The position numbers and the translations under genes are program-made. Under the pieces are notes generated by a model. The model did no database searches. It was not told where the DNA came from and saw nothing but the letters and a program-made list of their open reading frames with translations. A stretch of 16,294 nucleotides of DNA from JBCCMB01 sp039026555 (GTDB lineage: Bacteria; Pseudomonadota; Alphaproteobacteria; Caulobacterales; Hyphomonadaceae), in contig JBCCMB010000055.1 of the NCBI GenBank assembly GCA_039026555.1, positions 1-16,294 on the forward strand. The letters run 5' to 3'. This document shows positions 7,562 to 14,069 of this stretch, piece after piece. The first letter of the stretch is position 1; each line of letters begins with the position of its first letter.

Positions 7562-9346
7562 TTAGGCGGCGGTCAGCGCATCGTCGCTCAATCCTAAAGA
7601 TAAAGCGGCGCCCACATTAACCTCCTGCACCAGCGCGGGCGCGGCGGTTAAAACCGTTTCCGAGAAATAACGCGCCAACTGGATCTTCGCGCCATAATAG
7701 GTCGGGTTCGACGCTTCTTGGCCAAGGGCGTAGAGCGCGCCTTTGATCAGCAGCCAACCGCCGACAACGTCGCCGCAAAGCTTTAAGAAGGGCGTGGCCC
7801 CGGCCAGCCCTTCGGCGGGCGCTTCGCTCATACGCGTGCGCAACCCTTCGGCGCAGGCGACCATCGCCGAAGCGCCGGCGTTTAAACGATCGGAGAAATC
7901 GGCAAACCGCGCATCGCTCTCGCCGGAGCAAGCGTCCGCAGTCGCGCGAATGTCGTCCACAAGCTCCGTCAGCGCCGCGCCGCCGGCCATTGAGAGTTTT
8001 CGACCCGCCAGATCGATCGCCTGAATGCCGTTCGTGCCTTCATAGATGGGCGCGATGCACGCATCCCTTAAATGTTGGGCAGCGCCCGTCTCTTCGATGA
8101 AGCCCATACCGCCATGGATAAGAATACCGCTATAGGCGATTTCGATCGCGCGATCCGAACTCCACGCTTTGGCGATGGGCGTGAGGATGTCCTCCCGACG
8201 TTTCGCCTGGGCGCGCTTGTCTCCAGGCCCGAACTCGGCCTCGTCCGCGGCGACCCCCGTTGCATAGCAGATCGCCCGGCCCGCCGCGATTTTCGCCTTC
8301 ATGTCGGTCAGCGTTCGGCGAATATCCGGGTGGTCGATAATCGCGCTAGGCCCAGGCCCTGCGGCGCCGACGGCCTGTCCCTGTCGGCGCTCTTTGGCGT
8401 AGTCCAGCGCCTGCTGATAGGCGCGCTCTGCGATCGCGACAGCCTGAACACCGACCGTTAAGCGGGCTGAATTCATCATGGTGAACATGCACGCGAGCCC
8501 TTTATTCTCCTCGCCGATCAGCCAGCCCTTTGCACCATCGCCTTCGCCATACGCCATTACGCAAGTGGGCGATGCGTGAATGCCCAGCTTCTTCTCAAGC
8601 CCGATCGGCCGCACATCATTGCGTTCGCCAAGGCCGCCATCGTCTTTCGGAAAGAATTTCGGCACCAAGAATAGCGAAATGCCGCGAGACCCTTCCGGAG
8701 CGTTCGGCAAACGAGCCAGCACCAAATGGACGATGTTCTCGGCGATGTCGTGATCGCCCCATGTGATGTAGATTTTCTGACCTTCGATGAGGTAGCTGCC
8801 ATCGCCTACAGGCGTCGCTTTGGTTTTGAGCGCGCCGACATCCGAACCCGCTTGCGGCTCGGTCAAATTCATCGTCCCGGTCCACTCGCCCGAGACAAGC
8901 TTGGGCAGATACGCCGCCTGCAGTTCCGGCGTGCCATGCGCCATCAGCGCCTCAACCGTGCCCAGCGTCAGCATTTGCGAAAGGCTGAACGACATGTTCG
9001 CCGATTGCGCCATCTCAATCACGGCCAGCGCCAAAGCGCGCGGCAGGCCGGCGCCGCCCCATTCTTCGGGAAACGACAAAGCCTGCCATCCCGCTTCGGT
9101 GTAAGCTGCATAAGCGTCCGCGAAACCGGGCGCGGAGCGCACGCGGCCGTTTTCTAAGACCGCCCCATGCTGATCGCCGGACCAATTGAGCGGCGCCAGC
9201 ACTTCGCTCGCCTGTTTACCAGCTTCATCCAAAATCGCGGAGGCTATTTCATTGGAGTAATCCGGAAAGGCGGATGCGAGACGTCCGATATCGGCAACGC
9301 CTTCGAGGACAAATTGCATATCGGCGATGGGGGCGGTGTAGGTCAA
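7562..9346 (-). CDS. Acyl-CoA dehydrogenase with C-terminal extension (DmdC-like family)
   Basis: FAD-dependent acyl-CoA dehydrogenase catalysing alpha,beta-desaturation of an acyl-CoA and passing electrons to electron-transfer flavoprotein. At 594 residues it is longer than the usual ~380-400 and matches the 3-methylmercaptopropionyl-CoA dehydrogenase-like subfamily. Seen: N-terminal helical domain with SFPEEWGGAGLP (91-102); FAD/substrate segments TMNLTEPQAGSDVGALKTKA (158-177) and IYITWGDHDIAEN (192-204); C-terminal domain with IHGGMGFIEETGAAQHLRD; and the catalytic Glu436 in IAPIYEGTNGIQAIDLAGRK (431-450). The C-terminal ~130 residues are the extra helical region. The start is TTG (9346) with AGGAG 6 bases upstream, and TYTAPIADMQFVL fits the family N-terminus. 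Family members act on varied acyl-CoAs; DMSP metabolism should not be assumed, as no dmdB or dmdD is visible. It is divergent from the yceI-like gene. Confidence 0.93.
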   Translation of the reverse strand: MTYTAPIADMQFVLEGVADIGRLASAFPDYSNEIASAILDEAGKQASEVLAPLNWSGDQHGAVLENGRVRSAPGFADAYAAYTEAGWQALSFPEEWGGAGLPRALALAVIEMAQSANMSFSLSQMLTLGTVEALMAHGTPELQAAYLPKLVSGEWTGTMNLTEPQAGSDVGALKTKATPVGDGSYLIEGQKIYITWGDHDIAENIVHLVLARLPNAPEGSRGISLFLVPKFFPKDDGGLGERNDVRPIGLEKKLGIHASPTCVMAYGEGDGAKGWLIGEENKGLACMFTMMNSARLTVGVQAVAIAERAYQQALDYAKERRQGQAVGAAGPGPSAIIDHPDIRRTLTDMKAKIAAGRAICYATGVAADEAEFGPGDKRAQAKRREDILTPIAKAWSSDRAIEIAYSGILIHGGMGFIEETGAAQHLRDACIAPIYEGTNGIQAIDLAGRKLSMAGGAALTELVDDIRATADACSGESDARFADFSDRLNAGASAMVACAEGLRTRMSEAPAEGLAGATPFLKLCGDVVGGWLLIKGALYALGQEASNPTYYGAKIQLARYFSETVLTAAPALVQEVNVGAALSLGLSDDALTAA

Positions 9347-9352
9347 AACGTT

Positions 9353-9357
9353 CTCCT
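9353..9357 (-). promoter_or_regulatory. Ribosome binding site deciding the TTG start of the acyl-CoA dehydrogenase
   Basis: On the minus strand AGGAG lies 6 bases before the TTG at 9346. The next in-frame ATG (residue 10) has no such site, and the residues in between match the family N-terminus, so TTG initiation is well supported. Confidence 0.75.
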
Positions 9358-9496
9358 ATCGAACAAACAGCTCCGCTTGGAGTTCACATTCTCGTGAGAC
9401 GAAAAGTGTTTTGCGCCTTTTGCCTTAACTCCGCCATAGCCATGCGACAAATCGCCCTTACCTTAAAGCTTAGTCGCAAACAACGGAGACGATTTT

Positions 9497-10135
9497 ATGC
9501 GCAACGCCTTTAAAGCCGCCGCCCTATCCGCCTCGGCCCTCGCCGCCTCAGCTTGCATCACCGCAGGCGCCCAATCTCTGGAAGGCGTCTCCGCCGCAAC
9601 CTACGAGCTTGAAAAGAGCCATGCTTTCTTGACGGCGAAAATCAGCCATAACGGACTTTCGGATTACAACATCGACTTTACCGATTTCAACGCCACGCTT
9701 GAGTTCGATCCGGCAGACCCGACCGCTGCGGTGCTGACCGCGACGGTGAACCCGCTGGCCATTGCGACCCATTTGCCGGATGCGGAAGAGCGCGATAAGT
9801 GGGAGACGCGCCTAACGACCGGCGATCAGTTTTTCAACGGAGACGAATTCCCAGAAGTGAAATTCGTTTCCAGCTCGATCGAAAAAACCGGTGAGTTCAC
9901 CGGGACGGTGTCTGGCGATTTGACCTTTTTGGGCGTCACCAAGCCCGTGTCGTTCGACGTCGCCTATAACGGCACCGGCAATGCGCCTTGGTTTGGACCG
10001 CGCGATCTGATCGGCTTCAACGCGGAGGCGACGATTACGCGTTCGGAGTTTGGCATGAGCGCCTACACGCCCAATATCGGAGATGACGTGAAGATCATTT
10101 TCTCTGGCGAGTTCCTGGAAGCAGCGGCTGAATAG
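9497..10135 (+). CDS. YceI family periplasmic protein
   Basis: A secreted lipocalin-like beta-barrel protein of the YceI family; characterised members bind polyisoprenoids or quinone-like lipids. The 212-residue protein has an N-terminal signal (MRNAFKAAALSASALAASAC...). It may be cleaved by signal peptidase I after AGA (about residue 25), or lipidated on Cys20, although the lipobox (ASAC) lacks the usual Leu at -3. The mature part has the family order: TYELEKSHAFLTAKISHNGLSDY (35-57), FNATLEFDPADPTAAVLTATVN, GDQFFNGDEFPEVKFVSSSI, GTVSGDLTFLGVTKPVSFDV, and a final RSEFGMSAYTPNIGDDVKIIFSGEF. The ATG at 9497 follows a GGAG 9 bases away. A strong hairpin terminates it. The next gene carries a second YceI domain fused to cytochrome b561, so the pair probably acts on one periplasmic or membrane redox/lipid process. 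Confidence 0.93.
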   Translation: MRNAFKAAALSASALAASACITAGAQSLEGVSAATYELEKSHAFLTAKISHNGLSDYNIDFTDFNATLEFDPADPTAAVLTATVNPLAIATHLPDAEERDKWETRLTTGDQFFNGDEFPEVKFVSSSIEKTGEFTGTVSGDLTFLGVTKPVSFDVAYNGTGNAPWFGPRDLIGFNAEATITRSEFGMSAYTPNIGDDVKIIFSGEFLEAAAE

Positions 10136-10152
10136 GCCGCTAATAAGATCGT

Positions 10153-10197
10153 CAGCATAACATGGGCCGGCCCTGCCGGCCCATGTTATGTTGTTTA
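10153..10197 (+). terminator. Strong hairpin, probable rho-independent terminator of the yceI-like gene
   Basis: A perfect 16-base-pair inverted repeat, CATAACATGGGCCGGC (10156-10171) and GCCGGCCCATGTTATG (10175-10190), is separated by a CCT loop. Three further pairs (one G-T) extend it to 10153-10193. It begins 17 bases after the stop codon and is followed by a short T-rich tail (TTGTTT), weaker than a classical U-run. It ends only about 30 bases before the next start codon. Confidence 0.75.
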
Positions 10198-10222
10198 GTA
10201 ACGCCTATAGCCGGAGATACGC

Positions 10223-11425
10223 ATGACCGCCTCAACCGCCCGATATTCCGCCGTCGCAATCGGCCTCCATTGGGCCATCGCTCTGGGCATAGGCGGCATG
10301 ATCCTCATGGGCTGGTATATGGGCGACCTGCCCGACGACGCGCCCAACAAGGGCGCGCTTTATCAATTGCACAAGTCGGTGGGTATCAGCATTTTGGTGC
10401 TCACGATCGCGCGGATCGTGTGGCGGATCATTAACCGACCGCCTGAAGCGCCGCCTATGCCGGGCTGGCAGAAAAGCGCCTCCGAAGCAGTGCATTGGGC
10501 GTTTTACGGATTGATGATCCTGATGCCGTTGACCGGCTGGATTATGGTCTCAGTGTCGCCCTTGGGGTTGCCGACGCTTCTCTTTGATACGGTTTATTGG
10601 CCGCATTTGCCGTATCTCCCACAATTTGACCCGCAAACCAAAATCGACGTCTACCCCGCGATTGAAAATGTCCACAGCAAATTGGCTTGGCTGGCGATCG
10701 GCCTTTTGGGGCTTCATGTCGCAGGCGCTGTCAAACATCATTACATTGATAAAGATGGACTATTGGCGCGCATGATCCCCGGCCTGTTTGGCCGCACCGA
10801 CGGCCCGGTGGAGAAGCCGCGCGGCGCGTTGACCGCTTTTTCCGCAGCGCTTGCATTTTTCGCAGTGATTGCAATCCCTCCGATGCTTAGCGCCGGATCC
10901 AGCACGGCGTCGGCGGCGGAAGGTCCGTCCAATTGGACCGTCATCGCCGAAGAAAGCGAGATTGCGTTTTCAGGCGACTATAACGGCGCGCCCTATGGCG
11001 GCGTGTTCGAAGAGTGGACCGCCAGCATCTCGTTTAATGAGGCCGATCCCGACGCATCCAAGGTTCAAGTCGTGGTCTCAACCGCGTCTGTCGTAACGGG
11101 TCAGCCTTACTATGACAGCACGCTGAAAGAGGCCGAATGGTTCGATGTGGGAAATTTCGCCGACGCCGTTTTCAACGCGGACGGCCTCTTCAAACTGGAC
11201 GATGGCGGCTACGAAGCAACGGCCGTGCTGACCCTGAAAGGCGTCGATCATCCGGTGCGTATGCCCTTCACACTAACCATCGATGGCGATCGCGCAGATA
11301 TGAACGCGAATTTCACGATGGACAGGCTCGCGCTGGGCCTCGGCCTGAACTCTGACCCGGAGGCCGAATGGGTGGCGCGCGATGTCGAGATGAGCGTCAC
11401 GTTGGCGGCGACGCGTAACGAATAG
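10223..11425 (+). CDS. Cytochrome b561 domain fused to a periplasmic YceI domain
   Basis: An inner-membrane di-heme cytochrome b joined to a YceI lipid-binding domain, 400 residues. The N-terminal half (8-190) is a bacterial b561 domain with four transmembrane helices and four candidate heme ligands: H16 (IGLHWAIAL), H50 (YQLHKSVG), H151 (ENVHSKLAW) and H165 (LLGLHVAG). A fifth helix (about 202-224, ALTAFSAALAFFAVIAIPPML) leads into the YceI domain (about 237-396), which would face the periplasm. YceI landmarks are NWTVIAEESEIAFSGDYNG, FNEADPDASKVQVVVSTASVVTG, AEWFDVGNFADAVFNADG and ATAVLTLKGVDHPVRMPFTL. E. coli YceJ (b561) and YceI are separate adjacent proteins, so the fusion suggests direct electron exchange with a YceI-bound lipid or quinone (inference). 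The ATG at 10223 has GGAG 6 bases upstream. Confidence 0.93.
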   Translation: MTASTARYSAVAIGLHWAIALGIGGMILMGWYMGDLPDDAPNKGALYQLHKSVGISILVLTIARIVWRIINRPPEAPPMPGWQKSASEAVHWAFYGLMILMPLTGWIMVSVSPLGLPTLLFDTVYWPHLPYLPQFDPQTKIDVYPAIENVHSKLAWLAIGLLGLHVAGAVKHHYIDKDGLLARMIPGLFGRTDGPVEKPRGALTAFSAALAFFAVIAIPPMLSAGSSTASAAEGPSNWTVIAEESEIAFSGDYNGAPYGGVFEEWTASISFNEADPDASKVQVVVSTASVVTGQPYYDSTLKEAEWFDVGNFADAVFNADGLFKLDDGGYEATAVLTLKGVDHPVRMPFTLTIDGDRADMNANFTMDRLALGLGLNSDPEAEWVARDVEMSVTLAATRNE

Positions 11426-11465
11426 GTCTAGCTTCTAGCCGAACGGCTCGTTCGCCCAACCGATT

Positions 11466-12248
11466 TTATTTGGATTTCGGCTTGGGTTGCGGGCGGATGA
11501 AGACGAGCTTGTCCTCGGTCGAGGCAGCCGCATCGTATGTGTAGCCTTCGACGTCAAACGCTTTCACATCATCGACATCATTGATGCGGTTTTCGATCAC
11601 ATAGCGCGCCATCAATCCGCGAGCGCGTTTGGTGTACATGAAGAGCGGGCGGCTTTTACCGCCCTTCGTTTCCCAGAACACCGCCTCGACGACGCGCGCG
11701 TTTAGCGTTTTTTTGTCGACCGCCTTGAAGTATTCGTTCGACGCAAGGTTCAGCACAAAATCATCCTCGGCGAGATCCTCGTTCAGCGCCTTGGAAATTC
11801 TATCGCCCCAATATTTATAGAGCGTCTCACCGCGCCTCGTTTTTAGCTTTGTCCCCATCTCCAAGCGATAAGGCTGGATCGCGTCGAGCGGGCGCAATAC
11901 GCCGTAGAGCCCAGACAGCATACGCAGGTGGTCCTGCGCCCAATCTAAATCGGCCTTCGACAAGGAATTTGCGTCTAAGCCCAGATACACATCGCCGTTA
12001 AACGCCAACGCGGCCTGCTTGGCCCCCTCGCCCGAGCCTTCGGGATCGAAGGCTTGGAAGCGGTGATAATTGAGATCCGCCAGCGCGTCCGAAATGCCCA
12101 TCAGCTGGCGCAGCTTAGCGCGCGTTAAACGCCGCGTTGTTTTCGACAGCGTCGCCGTCTCACCAGCCAATACAGGCTCGGTCGCCGGCAACTCCGCGGG
12201 CGCAGGGTCAAAATTCAAATTCTTTGCGGGGCTTAGAAGAACAAGCAT
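11466..12248 (-). CDS. yaaA: Peroxide stress protein YaaA (DUF328 family)
   Basis: A cytosolic protein of the YaaA/DUF328 family, which in E. coli limits intracellular free iron and DNA damage during hydrogen peroxide stress and has a DNA-binding fold. The 260 residues match family length. Motifs: MLVLLSPAKNLNF at the N-terminus, SGLYGVLRPLDAIQPYRLEMGTKL (112-135), TLYKYWGDRI (142-151), NLASNEYFKAV and the C-terminal FMYTKRARGLMARYVIENRI. The lysine-rich tail (PKPKSK) is ordinary. The ATG at 12248 has only a weak GGA upstream. It is convergent with the b561-YceI gene (40-base gap, no convincing terminator) and divergent from trhO. Confidence 0.95.
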   Translation of the reverse strand: MLVLLSPAKNLNFDPAPAELPATEPVLAGETATLSKTTRRLTRAKLRQLMGISDALADLNYHRFQAFDPEGSGEGAKQAALAFNGDVYLGLDANSLSKADLDWAQDHLRMLSGLYGVLRPLDAIQPYRLEMGTKLKTRRGETLYKYWGDRISKALNEDLAEDDFVLNLASNEYFKAVDKKTLNARVVEAVFWETKGGKSRPLFMYTKRARGLMARYVIENRINDVDDVKAFDVEGYTYDAAASTEDKLVFIRPQPKPKSK

Positions 12249-12384
12249 TACTCATCCATAGAGCTGACAAAACGGTCACGCCTTATGTAGACATGCAAAA
12301 GCAATCGCCAAGGGCTTCGCGAACGCAAGCTGTTGAGCGATAACGCGCCTGTCCGAACTCTTGACGCTCAAACGCTCCTCTCAA

Positions 12385-13311
12385 ATGCCCCAATTCACGA
12401 TCGCCGCGCTTTATCATTTCTTCCGGTTTCCGGACTTCGCGAGCCATCAAGCGCCGCTCCAGGCTTTGTGCGACGGAGCTGGGTTGAAAGGGACGCTTCT
12501 GCTGGCGCCAGAGGGCGTGAACGGCGCCATCGCGGGCGAGCAATCCGGGCTGGACGTCTTGCTCGATTATCTTCGCGCTCTGCCCGGTTGCGAAAATTTG
12601 GAGCATAAACTTTCCTTCTCGGACGATCCGCCCTTCCTGCGTATGAAGGTGCGGCTAAAACGCGAAATCGTCGCCATGGGCCTAGAATTGGATCCCGACG
12701 ATGCGGTAGGCGCCTATGTGGCGCCAGAGGATTGGAACGCCCTGATTAGCGAACCAGAGACGATTGTTATCGACACGCGCAATGATTATGAGGTCGATAT
12801 CGGCGCGTTTGAAGGTGCCGTGAACCCGCAAACAAAATCCTTCCGAGAATTTCCCGAATGGTTCCGCAAGTTCCGCGAAACGCGCCCTGCCGCAAAGATC
12901 GCGATGTATTGCACGGGCGGCATACGATGCGAGAAATCGACAGCGTTTCTAAAGTCCGAAGGCGTCGACGAGGTCTACCACCTCAAGGGCGGCATTTTGA
13001 AATATCTGGAGACAGTGCCGGAGCCCGAAAGCCTATGGCGAGGCGAGTGCTTCGTGTTCGATCAGCGCGTCTCGGTCGGCCATGGTCTAGTCCAAGGCGA
13101 GTATAAGCTCTGCTACGCCTGTCGGCGTCCGCTGGCGCCGGAGGATTTAAAGTCGGAATTGTTTGAAAAGGGCGTGTCTTGCGCGGCCTGCCATCACGAA
13201 ACGGACGACGCCCAGAAGGCGCGCTTTCGCGAACGCCAGCGCCAGGTTGATCTCGCGCAGTCACGCGGCGTCTCGCATATCGGAACCAATACGCAAGAGC
13301 CCGCTGAGTGA
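12385..13311 (+). CDS. trhO: tRNA uridine(34) hydroxylase TrhO (rhodanese-domain, UPF0176)
   Basis: Oxygen-dependent hydroxylase that makes 5-hydroxyuridine at wobble position 34 of tRNA, the first step towards cmo5U/mo5U (role known from E. coli TrhO/YceA and B. subtilis). It has 308 residues from the ATG. An N-terminal acylphosphatase-like domain (1-95: FTIAALYHFFRFPDF, LKGTLLLAPEGVNGAIAG) precedes a rhodanese domain (about 122-215) with IDTRNDYEVDIGAFEGAVNP and the active-site loop MYCTGGIRCEKS (catalytic Cys176). The C-terminus has two CxxC pairs (C243/C246, C266/C269), typical of the family and zinc-like. An in-frame TTG at 12361 would add 8 residues; neither start has a ribosome site, and the ATG fits the family N-terminus. 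The TGA overlaps the next gene's GTG by 4 bases. Confidence 0.94.
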   Translation: MPQFTIAALYHFFRFPDFASHQAPLQALCDGAGLKGTLLLAPEGVNGAIAGEQSGLDVLLDYLRALPGCENLEHKLSFSDDPPFLRMKVRLKREIVAMGLELDPDDAVGAYVAPEDWNALISEPETIVIDTRNDYEVDIGAFEGAVNPQTKSFREFPEWFRKFRETRPAAKIAMYCTGGIRCEKSTAFLKSEGVDEVYHLKGGILKYLETVPEPESLWRGECFVFDQRVSVGHGLVQGEYKLCYACRRPLAPEDLKSELFEKGVSCAACHHETDDAQKARFRERQRQVDLAQSRGVSHIGTNTQEPAE

Positions 13312-13979
13312 CGCGGCCCATCCTCTATTCGTTTAGACGATGCCCCTATGCGATGCGGGCGCGTATGGCGTTGGCGGTCAGCGGCGAAGTCTGCGCCCTG
13401 CGCGAGATCTTATTGCGGAATAAGCCCGCCGCCATGCTGGAGGCCTCCCCCAAAGGCAGCGTACCGGTCTTGGTTCTCGCTGATGGCGCGGTCGTGGATG
13501 AAAGCCTCGACATTATGCTTTGGACGCTGCGGCGCCGCGATCCGCAAAACTGGTTGACGCCGGAACGTGGCGATCTGGACGAGATGCTAGCCTTGATCGT
13601 AGCCAATGACGGTCCGTTCAAACACGCGCTGGATCGCTATAAATATCCCAACCGGTATGATGATGTTGATCATGAAGATGAGCGCGCGACGGGTCTCGCC
13701 TGGCTTATGGAGCTCAGCGCGCGTCTTGACGACGCCGACTATCTCTTCGGATCCCGGCCCTCACTCGCCGACATCGCGATATTTCCCTTTGTCAGACAAT
13801 TCGCGAACACGGATCGCGATTGGTTCGACCAGGTCATACCAGCGGCGCTACTCCAATGGTTGGAGACCTGGCTTGCGAGCGAACAATTCACGTCAATCAT
13901 GCGCAAATACCCGGTTTGGGCGCCCGGCGAGAAGGAGCCGCTTTTTCCGAACGTGGTCGATCCAAGCGCCATCTCTTAG
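13308..13979 (+). CDS. Glutathione S-transferase family protein with CPYA motif
   Basis: A 223-residue two-domain protein with a thioredoxin-fold N-terminus and an all-helical GST C-terminus. RRCPYAMRARMAL (10-22) carries a glutaredoxin-like CPYA motif, pointing to Cys-type (omega/beta-like) GSTs that do thiol transfer or glutathionylation rather than simple conjugation. GSVPVLVLADGAVVDES (50-66) holds the cis-Pro53 and the glutathione-binding Glu65-Ser66. SRPSLADIAIFPFVRQF (149-165) is the GST C-terminal N-cap motif. It begins with GTG inside the trhO stop (GTGA overlap), so the two are translationally coupled. The substrate is unknown; the coupling hints at a role supporting TrhO or its cysteines, but this is only inference. 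Confidence 0.9.
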   Translation: MTRPILYSFRRCPYAMRARMALAVSGEVCALREILLRNKPAAMLEASPKGSVPVLVLADGAVVDESLDIMLWTLRRRDPQNWLTPERGDLDEMLALIVANDGPFKHALDRYKYPNRYDDVDHEDERATGLAWLMELSARLDDADYLFGSRPSLADIAIFPFVRQFANTDRDWFDQVIPAALLQWLETWLASEQFTSIMRKYPVWAPGEKEPLFPNVVDPSAIS

Positions 13980-13987
13980 GTAGAATA

Positions 13988-14028
13988 CGCAAGTGCGGTG
14001 ATTTGGTCATTGCCTCGCCACACTTGCG
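13988..14028 (+). repeat. Hairpin between the GST gene and the asmA-like gene
   Basis: CGCAAGTG (13988-13995) pairs with CACTTGCG (14021-14028). After one mismatch the stem continues for 5 more pairs (one G-T) around a 13-base loop. It starts 8 bases after the GST stop and ends about 41 bases before the next ATG. There is no T-run after it, so it may be a rho-independent-like end without a tail, an mRNA 3'-end stabiliser, or chance. Confidence 0.45.
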
Positions 14029-14069
14029 CAGTAAACAATATCGCTAATGTCGAGACAGGGATCGGTCCA

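Noticed and set aside
7532..7597. Short plus-strand ORF (about 21 codons) in the gap upstream of the MBL gene
   Set aside because: It runs into the antisense of the acyl-CoA dehydrogenase end, has no clear ribosome site and no recognisable features.
7562..9346. Calling the acyl-CoA dehydrogenase dmdC in a DMSP pathway
   Set aside because: No other DMSP demethylation gene is present, and many members of this subfamily act on other acyl-CoAs.
11437..11448. AGCC-GAAC-GGCT hairpin between the convergent b561-YceI and yaaA genes
   Set aside because: Only 4 stem pairs without a T-run; too weak to call a terminator.
12361..12384. TTGACG just before trhO as a -35 element
   Set aside because: It is only about 24 bases from the ATG with no -10 in position, so it cannot serve as an ordinary promoter for this start.
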